Shown here: one piece after another, positions 34,287 to 43,095 of the stretch
Numbering within the stretch: the stretch's first letter is position 1
Layout of the letters: each line of letters opens with the position of its first letter
Assembly (NCBI RefSeq): GCF_022267315.1
Contig: NZ_JAIKLE010000040.1
Location: 1 to 59,707 of the forward strand
Reading direction: 5' to 3'
Origin: Maribellus maritimus
GTDB lineage: Bacteria; Bacteroidota; Bacteroidia; Bacteroidales; Prolixibacteraceae
DNA: 59,707 bases
Program-made: the position numbers and the translations under genes
Notes under the pieces: model-generated
Databases searched by the model: none
What the model saw: the letters and a program-made list of their open reading frames with translations, nothing else
Told to the model about the DNA's origin: nothing

Positions 34287-35408
34287 ATGAAAATAGATGA
34301 TTTGTACATAAGTCTGATTGTCAGGAAATTAAAAAATGATATTTCGGAACATGAACAGGTAAAGCTTTTTAAGTGGGTTTATTCTGACCACGAAAATGAA
34401 AAGCTTTATTATCATTTAAAAGATATTTGGGAAACCGCGCAATACGACACCAAAATAAAGAATGCAAACATCGATTCGGAGTGGGAAAGATTTGCATTGC
34501 TCGCGATAGAAGAAGAATCAAAACATTTTAAAGAAAGGAAAATTCTAAATCAAAATCTGAAAACGGTATTGCAAATAGCAGCTCTTGTGATTATTACTTT
34601 TGGAGTTGGTTTTTTTGTCCGGAAAATTATTCCCGAAAAAGCATCATATTCAAGTGTTAAGGTTCCTTACGGAGCAAGATCTGAAGTATTGCTTCCCGAT
34701 GGAAGCAAAGTTTGGGTGAATTCAGGATCTCACATAAAATATCCTGCGGACTTTAAAGGAAAAGAGGTAAATCTTTTTTTGGAAGGCGAAGCATATTTTG
34801 ATATTAAGAAGAATCCGAAACGGAAACTGAATGTAAAAACTTCATCTATAAATATTCAGGTTTTGGGTACTAAATTCAATGTCAAATCATACAATGATGA
34901 AGATGTTGTTGAAACTACTTTGGTTAATGGTTCAATTTCTATCACCGGCAAAATAGGCGAAAAGTTAATAAAGGAGCCCATATATCTGAAGCCAAAAGAA
35001 CAGGCTGTGTTAATTAAGAGTCAAAATGCGGTTGAGATCTTAGGCCCGGAAAAAAGATCGAATAACCAGACCGACTTGAGAGATGAGAAAGAATCAGAAG
35101 AGTTGGAAAAGGCCAAATTGCAGCCAATCATGAAAATTAACGGAGAGGTGGACGTAGAACCTTTTGTTTCCTGGAAGGATAATAAATTGGTTTTTAGAGG
35201 TGAAAGATTTGATGAGTTGGCAGTAAAAATGGAACGTTGGTATAACGTGCAGATAATTATCAAAGATGAGGAACTAAAAAGCGCAAGGTATACCGGAATA
35301 TTTGAAAAAGAAACCATCGAACAGGCTATTGATGCTTTAAGTATTTCGTTGCCTTTTACTTATGAAATGGAGAAAAACCGAATTGAAATTGAAAAACTTA
35401 AAAACTAA
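34287..35408 (+). CDS. FecR-family anti-sigma factor
   Basis: A 373-residue single-pass inner-membrane protein. The cytoplasmic N-terminal part (1-85) should hold the sigma factor; one membrane helix (VLQIAALVIITFGVGFFV, about 92-109) follows; then the periplasmic FecR domain (YGARSEVLLPDGSKVWVNSGS; LEGEAYFDI; VLGTKFNVKSY) and the C-terminal FecR_C/STN-like domain (FRGERFDELAVKMERWY). It contacts the STN domain of SusC in the periplasm. It starts 63 nt after the sigma gene. Confidence 0.93.
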   Translation: MKIDDLYISLIVRKLKNDISEHEQVKLFKWVYSDHENEKLYYHLKDIWETAQYDTKIKNANIDSEWERFALLAIEEESKHFKERKILNQNLKTVLQIAALVIITFGVGFFVRKIIPEKASYSSVKVPYGARSEVLLPDGSKVWVNSGSHIKYPADFKGKEVNLFLEGEAYFDIKKNPKRKLNVKTSSINIQVLGTKFNVKSYNDEDVVETTLVNGSISITGKIGEKLIKEPIYLKPKEQAVLIKSQNAVEILGPEKRSNNQTDLRDEKESEELEKAKLQPIMKINGEVDVEPFVSWKDNKLVFRGERFDELAVKMERWYNVQIIIKDEELKSARYTGIFEKETIEQAIDALSISLPFTYEMEKNRIEIEKLKN

Positions 35409-35474
35409 GCAAACAGAATTTATAAACAGATAAAAAATAAAACTCATGAAAAATAAAACTTAGTTTCCCTACAA

Positions 35475-35506
35475 AAATCGGGAAATGCGTCAACATTCCC
35501 CGATTT
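35475..35506 (+). promoter_or_regulatory. Leader hairpin between fecR and susC
   Basis: AAATCGGGAAATG pairs with CATTCCCCGATTT (12 of 13 pairs) around loop CGTCAA. A second small hairpin CCGTT-TTTC-AACGG follows at 35516-35529, then A-rich sequence. No T-tract, so not an ordinary terminator. It could protect the long susC mRNA end, pause transcription or mark processing after fecR. Confidence 0.45.
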
Positions 35507-35569
35507 GGAATTCATCCGTTTTTCAACGGAAAAAATTACATAATTATTTAATTAAAGGAAATCAAAACT

Positions 35570-38500
35570 ATGAAAAAAAAGTTTGAAACTGATGGCTTTT
35601 GCCTAAAAAAGAGCCTATTGAAAATTTTATTAACTATGAAATTTACATTTCTTTTCTTGCTGCTTACAACAGTACAGGTTTTTGGAACTGCCTATTCGCA
35701 GGAGACAAAACTTTCTGTTAACTTGCATAATGTAACTTTGGTTGATGTTTTCGAGGAAATTGAAAATCAAAGTGAATTTAAATTTCTGTACAATAACGAC
35801 TTATTAGAAAATAGAAAACATGAGACAGTAAATGTCAAGAATAAAACGGTGGAACAAATTCTGGATAATTTGTTGGAAGGAACCGGTAGCAAATATTCTA
35901 TACTTGCAAATAATCTTATTGTAATTTCTCCAAATAAAACAGTTGTTCCACAAAATGCAATTAGAGGTAAAATAAACTCTGAAAGCGGAGAGCCTCTTGT
36001 CGGGGCAACAGTAGTTGTAAAAGGCACTACTATCGGGACAGTAACCGATTTGGATGGGAACTTTGTTATCCCCGATGTTCCTGAAGGAGATGTGGTACTT
36101 GTTGCTTCTTTCATCGGTTATATATCAAAAGAAGTAACTCCAGGCACTCAAACAATGGTTAACATTACTTTAAAAGAAGATGTAGTAGGCCTTGAAGAGG
36201 TTGTAGTAATCGGATATGGTGCGGTTAAGAAAAGTGATCTAACCGGCTCTATTTCAACAGTAGGAACAGAGGAGATTTCTGCTTTCCCATCTCTTAATGT
36301 AGCACAGGCGTTACAAGGTCGTGCTGCCGGTGTACAAATTACTGCAAACAACGGAGAGCCGGGTGCTTCTTACAAAATTCGTATTCGTGGAGGTACCTCT
36401 ATTAACTCTTCGAGTGATCCATTATACGTAGTAGACGGTTTCCCTGGAGGAACACTGCCACCAGCAGAGGATATTGAATCAATCGAAATTTTGAAAGATG
36501 CGTCTGCTACAGCAATTTACGGGTCAAGAGGAGCCAATGGTGTTATTATGGTTACAACAAAAAAAGGGAAAAGTGGTGAAACCAAAATTGAATTAAACAC
36601 TTCATATTCACTACAAAAGGAAATCAACAGGCTTGACTTACTGGGTGCTCAGGACTTTGTAGATTATGTAAACGATGCAAATCCGGGAACCCTTCCGGCT
36701 ACTCCCGAAGCTGATACAGATTGGCAGGATATGATTTTTCAAAACGGATCCGTTCAGAATTATCAATTATCATTTTCTGGTGGGAAGGAAGATGTAAGAT
36801 ACTATGTTTCAGGAATTGTATACGACCACAAAGGAATCATTATTGAGTCAAAGTATAAACGTTACTCAATTACCAGTAACGTCGATTTTAATTTGTCGGA
36901 TAAAATAAAACTAGGAGCCAACTTATTTGCCCAACGTACCGATCGTGACGGCTCGCATACACAGGAAGGTAGTGGAGGTACAACAAACACCGGAATTATT
37001 GCATCTGCTTTTACCATGGCTCCCAGCATCCCGGTTACAGAAGAAGATGGTAATTATACTCTTTCTCCGGTTGGTGACCCGAGAGATAATCCCTATGCAA
37101 TTGCCAAAGAGCGTAAAAACAATGTGGTGGCAGACTTGTTGCAGGCCAATGTATACGGCGAACTGGAGCTACTTCCTTCCCTTAAACTAAGGGCTACATT
37201 TGGTGCAAAAACATATAATGACCGGGATGGATTGTATATTTCAACAAAGTTGAATGCCGGAAGGAATGTTGGCGGATCAGCCAGGATTAATGCTCATAAA
37301 AATACAGATGTAATAAGTGAAAGTTATTTAACCTATTCAAAAGTATTTAACAATGTACATGATTTCTCGGCGATGGGAGGTATCTCGTACCAATCATATA
37401 CCGGGGAATATTGGAATGCCAACAGCACGGGTTTTGTAACTGATAATTTCAAATGGTGGAATATTGGAGGTGGTTCAATAAATAACAATGCATCAAGTTA
37501 CAATGAGTTGGAGCTAATGTCTTATTATGGAAGGATCAATTATAAATTTAACAATAAGTATTTGATTACCCTGAATGGACGTTATGATGGTTCTTCAGGC
37601 TTTGCCAAAAACAATAAATGGGCGTTTTTCCCCTCGGGAGCATTGGCATGGAATGTTGCCGAAGAAAATTTTATGAAAGAACAGGAGAAAGTTAGTATGC
37701 TCAAACTTCGAGGAAGTTACGGTATTACAGGGAACCAGGCCATTGGTGCTTACCAGTCGCTGGCAAAGTTTGGTACAGTTTACACCATCATAAACGGAAC
37801 TTCGGTAAATGCTGTTCGTCCCATTTCTGTTGCAAACGATAATCTTACATGGGAAAGCACCGGGCAACTTGATATTGGTTTGGATCTGGGGCTATTTGAT
37901 CAACGGATTTATTTGGTTGCTGATTATTATCATCAGAAAACAACAGATCTGCTTTTTAGTGTACCTCTCCCCGAATACTCTGGGTTTTCAAGTATGATGG
38001 ACAATATTGGAAGCGTAGAAAATAGAGGTTTTGAATTCTCTTTGTCAACTGTAAATATTCAGAAAACACTGACATGGAATACAAGCTTCAACATTTCGAT
38101 CAATAAAAATAAGGTTCTCGAGTTACCCGAAGGAAATGATATCTTTTATTCTGCTAATCCCGGGCATATGGTTGGATTTGGAGACACTCATGTGTTGAGA
38201 GAAGGAGAGCCTGTAGGGGTATTTTATGGCTATATATATGATGGTGTATACCAGGAAGGCGACGATTTCCTTCCAGGCTCAGGATTTGAACAGGACGCAG
38301 GAGGTGAAAAATACAGAGACATTAGTGGAGACGGTTCTTTGGACAGTGAAGATCGTACAATTATTGGAAACCCGCATCCGGACTTTATTTGGGGAATGAA
38401 CAATACTTTTTCGTACAAGAATTTTGATTTGGACTTTTTTATTCAGGGGTCGCAAGGGAATGATATTTATAGCTTTACTCTGATGGAACTCGAATTAATG

Positions 38501-38881
38501 GGTGGAGTTGCAAATTCAACTACAAAAGCACTCAACAGATGGACTCCAACAAATACCAATACCGATATTCCAATGGCTAATTCCGGGCGTTCAAGGATTT
38601 CTTCTACACGATGGATTATGGATGGAAGTTATGTCCGGATGAAGAATATATCATTGGGATATAATCTACCTAAAAATGTGGTACAAAGGATTGGTTTAAG
38701 TGATGTACGGCTATATGTTAGTGGACAAAATTTATTTACTATAACCGGATATAGGGGCTACGATCCTGAAGTAAATTATAATACTAGCGGAAATACAAAC
38801 TCTAATCGTAACCTCGGTTTGGATTATGGAAGTTATCCGAATGCTAAATCATATACCGTTGGATTGAAGGTTATTTTTTAA
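35570..38881 (+). CDS. SusC-like TonB-dependent outer-membrane transporter with STN domain
   Basis: An 1103-residue TonB-linked transporter for glycan oligosaccharides. After a long signal region (cleavage near GTAYSQ, about residue 44) come an STN domain (about 48-122; VTLVDVFEEIENQSEFKFLYN), a carboxypeptidase-D-like domain (about 127-200; GKINSESGEPLVGATVVVKGT), the plug (VVIGYGAVKKSDLTGSI; RGGTSINSSSDPLYVVDGFPGG) and the barrel, ending SYTVGLKVIF. The STN domain is the part that signals to FecR, so this is a trans-envelope regulated type. The susD gene follows after 20 nt. Length is normal for the STN class. Confidence 0.96.
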   Translation: MKKKFETDGFCLKKSLLKILLTMKFTFLFLLLTTVQVFGTAYSQETKLSVNLHNVTLVDVFEEIENQSEFKFLYNNDLLENRKHETVNVKNKTVEQILDNLLEGTGSKYSILANNLIVISPNKTVVPQNAIRGKINSESGEPLVGATVVVKGTTIGTVTDLDGNFVIPDVPEGDVVLVASFIGYISKEVTPGTQTMVNITLKEDVVGLEEVVVIGYGAVKKSDLTGSISTVGTEEISAFPSLNVAQALQGRAAGVQITANNGEPGASYKIRIRGGTSINSSSDPLYVVDGFPGGTLPPAEDIESIEILKDASATAIYGSRGANGVIMVTTKKGKSGETKIELNTSYSLQKEINRLDLLGAQDFVDYVNDANPGTLPATPEADTDWQDMIFQNGSVQNYQLSFSGGKEDVRYYVSGIVYDHKGIIIESKYKRYSITSNVDFNLSDKIKLGANLFAQRTDRDGSHTQEGSGGTTNTGIIASAFTMAPSIPVTEEDGNYTLSPVGDPRDNPYAIAKERKNNVVADLLQANVYGELELLPSLKLRATFGAKTYNDRDGLYISTKLNAGRNVGGSARINAHKNTDVISESYLTYSKVFNNVHDFSAMGGISYQSYTGEYWNANSTGFVTDNFKWWNIGGGSINNNASSYNELELMSYYGRINYKFNNKYLITLNGRYDGSSGFAKNNKWAFFPSGALAWNVAEENFMKEQEKVSMLKLRGSYGITGNQAIGAYQSLAKFGTVYTIINGTSVNAVRPISVANDNLTWESTGQLDIGLDLGLFDQRIYLVADYYHQKTTDLLFSVPLPEYSGFSSMMDNIGSVENRGFEFSLSTVNIQKTLTWNTSFNISINKNKVLELPEGNDIFYSANPGHMVGFGDTHVLREGEPVGVFYGYIYDGVYQEGDDFLPGSGFEQDAGGEKYRDISGDGSLDSEDRTIIGNPHPDFIWGMNNTFSYKNFDLDFFIQGSQGNDIYSFTLMELELMGGVANSTTKALNRWTPTNTNTDIPMANSGRSRISSTRWIMDGSYVRMKNISLGYNLPKNVVQRIGLSDVRLYVSGQNLFTITGYRGYDPEVNYNTSGNTNSNRNLGLDYGSYPNAKSYTVGLKVIF

Positions 38882-38901
38882 AAAATTAAAATGAAATTGA
38901 G

Positions 38902-40419
38902 ATGAAAAAAATAAACTATATAACAATTGTTTTACTTTCTCTATTTATTTTTAGCTGTACCGAGCTTGACGAAGTACCCGTAACAGATATTTCTCCGGAA
39001 GGGTATTTTAAAGATGTAGCTACAGTTGAAGCAGCTGTGTTGGGAACATACGGATATATTGCCTCGGAAGGATATTGGGGACGAAAATATACCCTAACAC
39101 TTATGTTACGGGCTGATATGACTGATATTGGAGAAAGAGGTACTCCCGCCCGTCGCCAACAGATAAACGATTTTGGAGTGGATGCAACAAATGGAATGAT
39201 TACCGCAATTTGGCCGCGTTCTTATGAAATAGTAAGTGCTGCGAATTATGCTATAGCAGGAGCCGAGTCATTAGCAAGTGAAAATATCGATCAGTTGAGT
39301 TTAACACAGCTTATAGCAGAGGCCCGACTTGTTCGAGCATTTATGTATTTCAATCTTGTGCGCATGTTTGGGGACGTCCCGTATATCGATCGTCCTATTA
39401 ACGATCCGATTTCTGTTGCTGATATTTCTAAAACATCTAAAGATGTTGTTTATCAAAGTATCATTGCCGACCTGAAATTTGCAACTGAGAATCTTCCTAT
39501 GACACCTCCTGATAATTCGCGCTCCCGTCCTTCAAAAGGGACTGCTTACACAATGCTTGCCGATGTCTACTTAACCTTGGGGAACTATCAGGAAGCCTAT
39601 AATCATGCGAAATGGGTGATAGATAATGAAGTCGAACTTGATTATGACTTGGAACCCGACTATCAGGATTTATTTGATGCAACCAAACAAGACCAAACTA
39701 AAGAACATATCTTTTCTTTTGACTTTCTGGGGTCTCAGAGTGGCTCTGGTTCTGCAAACGACGATTTAACCGGTGCGCTTACCGGGGTTCGCGGGGCAGA
39801 TGTTCAGGGGTGGAGTGTTGCTGTTCCTTCATTGGATGTATACAATACATGGGATGACCGTGATTACAGAAAAAAAGTGGCTTTTGCTGATTCCACAATA
39901 ATTGATGAAGTGCTTCAGCCTTATACTGTTTATTCAACGGTAAAAAGACCACACATTGCCAAGTATTTTGAGAAACCGGGAAATTCAAATGGAGAAGCGC
40001 GTTATTCCGATCATAATTATGCGGCATACCGATATGGCGAAGTATTGCTCACTGCAGCAGAAGCTCTTAATGAAGTAAGTGGTCCAACCGACGAAGCTCT
40101 TGGTTATGTAAACCGGATACGTGAAAGAGCAAGAAATTGGGCCGGAACTACAGTGGATTTTCCAGCTGATGTTCAAACAGGAATTTCTAAAGACGAATTT
40201 AGAAACCTGGTACTGGAAGAACGTAGGTTGGAGCTGTCGTTTGAATTCAAACGCTGGTTTGATATTCAACGTCGTGATTTGGGAGAAGAGGCTTTTACCG
40301 GTACTAACTCTCTGGAGCCTCATTCAAATTTTGACTCCAGCAGAGACTACTTACTTCCAATACCTCAGGACGAACTGGATCGAAATCCCAATTTATTGCC
40401 TCAAAATTCTGGATATTAG
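38902..40419 (+). CDS. SusD-like glycan-binding lipoprotein (RagB/SusD family)
   Basis: A 505-residue surface lipoprotein with lipobox FIFSC (Cys19). SusD_N-like start (DEVPVTDISPEGYFKDVATVEAAVLGTYGYI), TPR-type helices (AEARLVRAFMYFNLVRMFGDVPYI; AYTMLADVYLTLGNYQEAYNHA) and the C-terminal SusD domain (EVLLTAAEALNEV; EERRLELSFEFKRWFDIQR; LLPIPQDELDRNPNL). It caps the SusC channel and binds oligosaccharide. The pair ends with a strong terminator at 40443. Confidence 0.96.
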   Translation: MKKINYITIVLLSLFIFSCTELDEVPVTDISPEGYFKDVATVEAAVLGTYGYIASEGYWGRKYTLTLMLRADMTDIGERGTPARRQQINDFGVDATNGMITAIWPRSYEIVSAANYAIAGAESLASENIDQLSLTQLIAEARLVRAFMYFNLVRMFGDVPYIDRPINDPISVADISKTSKDVVYQSIIADLKFATENLPMTPPDNSRSRPSKGTAYTMLADVYLTLGNYQEAYNHAKWVIDNEVELDYDLEPDYQDLFDATKQDQTKEHIFSFDFLGSQSGSGSANDDLTGALTGVRGADVQGWSVAVPSLDVYNTWDDRDYRKKVAFADSTIIDEVLQPYTVYSTVKRPHIAKYFEKPGNSNGEARYSDHNYAAYRYGEVLLTAAEALNEVSGPTDEALGYVNRIRERARNWAGTTVDFPADVQTGISKDEFRNLVLEERRLELSFEFKRWFDIQRRDLGEEAFTGTNSLEPHSNFDSSRDYLLPIPQDELDRNPNLLPQNSGY

Positions 40420-40442
40420 ATTGCTGTTATTTTTTATAAATA

Positions 40443-40473
40443 AAAACTTCCTATTTTTTTAGGAAGTTTTTTT
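40443..40473 (+). terminator. Terminator after susCD
   Basis: AAAACTTCCTA/TAGGAAGTTTT forms an 11-bp perfect stem with a 6-nt T loop, followed by further T's. It separates susCD from the glycosidase genes, which have their own -7 box. It may allow partial read-through. Confidence 0.85.
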
Positions 40474-40554
40474 GTTTTATAGAGTTTAAGGAAACACCGG
40501 TTATAAAACGCAAATAATTATTTTTAGTTTAGTCTTATATTAAAGGGTAATTAT

Positions 40555-40562
40555 TACATTTG
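40555..40562 (+). promoter_or_regulatory. -7 box before the GH43/GH28 gene block
   Basis: TACATTTG is a full match to TAnnTTTG, 101 nt before the GH43 start. The 244-nt gap 40420-40663 holds only the terminator and this box; no gene was seen. Confidence 0.45.
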
Positions 40563-40663
40563 TTATGAAGGTTTTTACGACCAGCATTTTTGAACCTTAA
40601 ATATGAAGGAATAAATAGATTCTTATTCAGCAGCCTATTTTATTTTAACTAAACCTAAAACTA

Positions 40664-41647
40664 ATGAGTAAAAATTCTACCTTAATTGTTATTGGAATAC
40701 TATTTTTTATTTATCAACCTGCTACAGGACAATTTGGTCCAAATCCGCCTGAAAAAGTAAAACTTCATGATATGCATTGGCGGGATAATTGTATTTTGGC
40801 CGACAAAGCATCCGGCTATTATTATATGGTTGGGCCAGGCGGAAAATCTGTTTTGTCGTACCGCAGTAAAGATTTGATCAACTGGGAAAACCCGACAAAA
40901 ATATTTACTATTCCTGAAGGATTTTGGGATGGCAAACCCATAAACAGCATTTGGGCACCTGAACTGCATTTTTACAAAGGAAAATACTATTTGTTTCTAA
41001 CTATTGATACCCGCGATATGTTTGACGAACAGTGGCCCAACTGGCGGCCGCGTGTAACAAGGGGTTCACAGGTTTTGGTTAGCGATTCTCCAACAGGTCC
41101 GTTTAAAGCCTTTCAGGATCATTCTACACTTCCGGTTGATATGATGACTCTTGATGCAACCTTGTGGGAAGAAGATGGCGTACCTTACATTGTGTATGCT
41201 CACGAATGGGTTCAGATTTCAAACGGAACAATTGAATATATGCAGCTCAAAGACGATCTTTCTGCAACCGTCGGCAAACCACAGTTGCTTTTTCGCGGAA
41301 GTGATGGCCCCTGGGTAACAATTTCGGAAACAGAAGGATGTTTTGTTACCGATGGCCCGTATTTCAAAATAAACAATACCGGAAAACTAATGATGGTTTG
41401 GACCAGTTTTGGTAAAGGCGGTTATACCATGGGAGTTGCTTTTTCCGAGTCCGGAAAGCTGGCAGGCCCCTGGATTCAACAGGAAGAACCGGTTTACGAC
41501 AAAGATGGCGGTCATGGAATGCTGTTTGAAACGTTCGATGGAAAATTGATGTGTGTGCTTCATTCTCCAAATAACAGGGATTCGCGGCCACATATTTTTG
41601 AAATGGAAGATACCGGCGAAAAACTTTTGATAAAAAGAGAGCTTTAG
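40664..41647 (+). CDS. Glycoside hydrolase family 43 protein
   Basis: A 327-residue secreted enzyme (signal peptide MSKNSTLIVIGILFFIYQPATG). It has the five-bladed propeller pattern of GH43: blade 1 HWRDNCILADKASGYYYMV with the likely base Asp, then WAPELHFYKGKYYLF, LDATLWEEDGVPYIVYAHEW with the pKa-modulating Asp, and EGCFVTDGPYFK with the likely acid Glu. GH43 enzymes act on alpha-L-arabinofuranosides, beta-xylosides or galactans; in a pectin locus arabinan or galactan side chains are likely. The subfamily could not be assigned by eye. Confidence 0.85.
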   Translation: MSKNSTLIVIGILFFIYQPATGQFGPNPPEKVKLHDMHWRDNCILADKASGYYYMVGPGGKSVLSYRSKDLINWENPTKIFTIPEGFWDGKPINSIWAPELHFYKGKYYLFLTIDTRDMFDEQWPNWRPRVTRGSQVLVSDSPTGPFKAFQDHSTLPVDMMTLDATLWEEDGVPYIVYAHEWVQISNGTIEYMQLKDDLSATVGKPQLLFRGSDGPWVTISETEGCFVTDGPYFKINNTGKLMMVWTSFGKGGYTMGVAFSESGKLAGPWIQQEEPVYDKDGGHGMLFETFDGKLMCVLHSPNNRDSRPHIFEMEDTGEKLLIKREL

Positions 41648-41681
41648 TTTAATCTAATTTATCAACCAAAACAAATTGAAA

Positions 41682-43085
41682 ATGAGTACACTTAAAATTA
41701 TAGCAGTTCTGTTTTTGTTTGTTTTGTTTTTTGATGGACAGCAAACAAAAAACAACGAGAAGTGGAATGAAATTTATACCATTGTCGAAAATATTAAACA
41801 GCCGTCATTTCCTGACAAAAAATTCAATATTACTGATTTTGGCGCAGTTGCCGATGGTAAAATATTAAGCACCAAAGCGATAAATAAAGCCATAGAAACC
41901 TGCAATAAACAGGGTGGTGGAAAAGTGATTGTTACAAGAGGTGTTTTTCTTACCGGTGCGGTTCATTTAAAAAGCAATGTAAACCTAGTGGTTGAAGAAG
42001 GTGCGATACTTAAATTTTCCACAAATCCCAAAGACTATTTACCAATGGTGCAAACACGATGGGAAGGAAACGATTGTTATAACTATTCGCCGTTGATTTA
42101 TGCGAATAATCAAACCAATATCGCGATAACCGGCGAAGGTACAATCGACGGGCAGGCCGATGCGGAACACTGGTGGCCTTGGAAAGGACTCAGAAGAAGA
42201 GGTGACACAAGCGCTCCTCAACCAAGTCAGCTGGATCCGGAAGGTCGTCCGTTGCTCACCAAATGGGACAACACACAAACCCCGCTTTCCGAGAGAAAAA
42301 TGGGAGAGGGGCATTATCTAAGACCACAGCTAATTAATTTTATTTTTTGCAAAAATGTAAAAATTGAAAATGTAACTCTGTTGAATTCTCCATTTTGGGT
42401 TATTCATCCGCTGTTATCTGAAAATATTATTGTGCGCGGAGTTACCATAAATAGTCATGGCCCCAATTCCGATGGCTGCGATCCGGAATCCTGTAAAAAT
42501 GTTTTGATTGAAGACTGTGTTTTTGATACCGGCGACGATTGTATCGCACTTAAATCGGGACGAAACTTTGATGGACGCAGGGTAAATGTACCGATTGAAA
42601 ACGTGTTAATTCGGAATTGTATAATGAAAGATGGGCATGGCGGAGTAGTAATGGGGAGCGAGATTTCCGCTGGCTGCAAAAATATTTTTGCTGAAAATTG
42701 TGAGATGAGTAGTCCGAACCTGGAGCGGGCCATCAGAATAAAAACCAACAATCATCGCGGTGGTGTTACCGACGGAGTTTACATTCGAAATCTTACGGTA
42801 GGACAGGTGCGGGAAGCAGTAGTTAAAATCAACTGTTCCTATGATCCTCGTGAAGGACAAGGTGAATTCCCACCAATGGTTAAGAATGTATATGTTTCCA
42901 ATGTTACTTCCCAAAAGTCAGAATATGGATTGAGTTTAATGGGAATAAAAGGTGAAAATTGTGTAGAGAATATTTGGATTAGTGATAGCAAGTTTTCAGG
43001 CGTTGAGAGCGGAAACAAAATAGACTACGTGAAAAATTTGAATCTGAACAACTTATATATTAATGGTGAAAAAACAACCGATTAA
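41682..43085 (+). CDS. Glycoside hydrolase family 28 (polygalacturonase type)
   Basis: A 467-residue secreted right-handed beta-helix enzyme. GH28 motifs are complete: NSDG (262-265), DD (285-286), GHG with His319, and RIK (352-354). It starts FNITDFGAVADGKILSTKAINKAIETC, the usual exo-type N-terminus. It hydrolyses alpha-galacturonide bonds in homogalacturonan or rhamnogalacturonan. The ATG at 41682 was chosen; a TTG two codons earlier is less likely. The second GH28 gene follows after 10 nt. Confidence 0.92.
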   Translation: MSTLKIIAVLFLFVLFFDGQQTKNNEKWNEIYTIVENIKQPSFPDKKFNITDFGAVADGKILSTKAINKAIETCNKQGGGKVIVTRGVFLTGAVHLKSNVNLVVEEGAILKFSTNPKDYLPMVQTRWEGNDCYNYSPLIYANNQTNIAITGEGTIDGQADAEHWWPWKGLRRRGDTSAPQPSQLDPEGRPLLTKWDNTQTPLSERKMGEGHYLRPQLINFIFCKNVKIENVTLLNSPFWVIHPLLSENIIVRGVTINSHGPNSDGCDPESCKNVLIEDCVFDTGDDCIALKSGRNFDGRRVNVPIENVLIRNCIMKDGHGGVVMGSEISAGCKNIFAENCEMSSPNLERAIRIKTNNHRGGVTDGVYIRNLTVGQVREAVVKINCSYDPREGQGEFPPMVKNVYVSNVTSQKSEYGLSLMGIKGENCVENIWISDSKFSGVESGNKIDYVKNLNLNNLYINGEKTTD

Positions 43086-43095
43086 AAACGTGACA

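Noticed and set aside
35446..35463. Five-codon open frame (MKNKT) upstream of susC as a leader peptide
   Set aside because: Too short and low-complexity; it has no regulatory codon run and no clear link with the hairpin.
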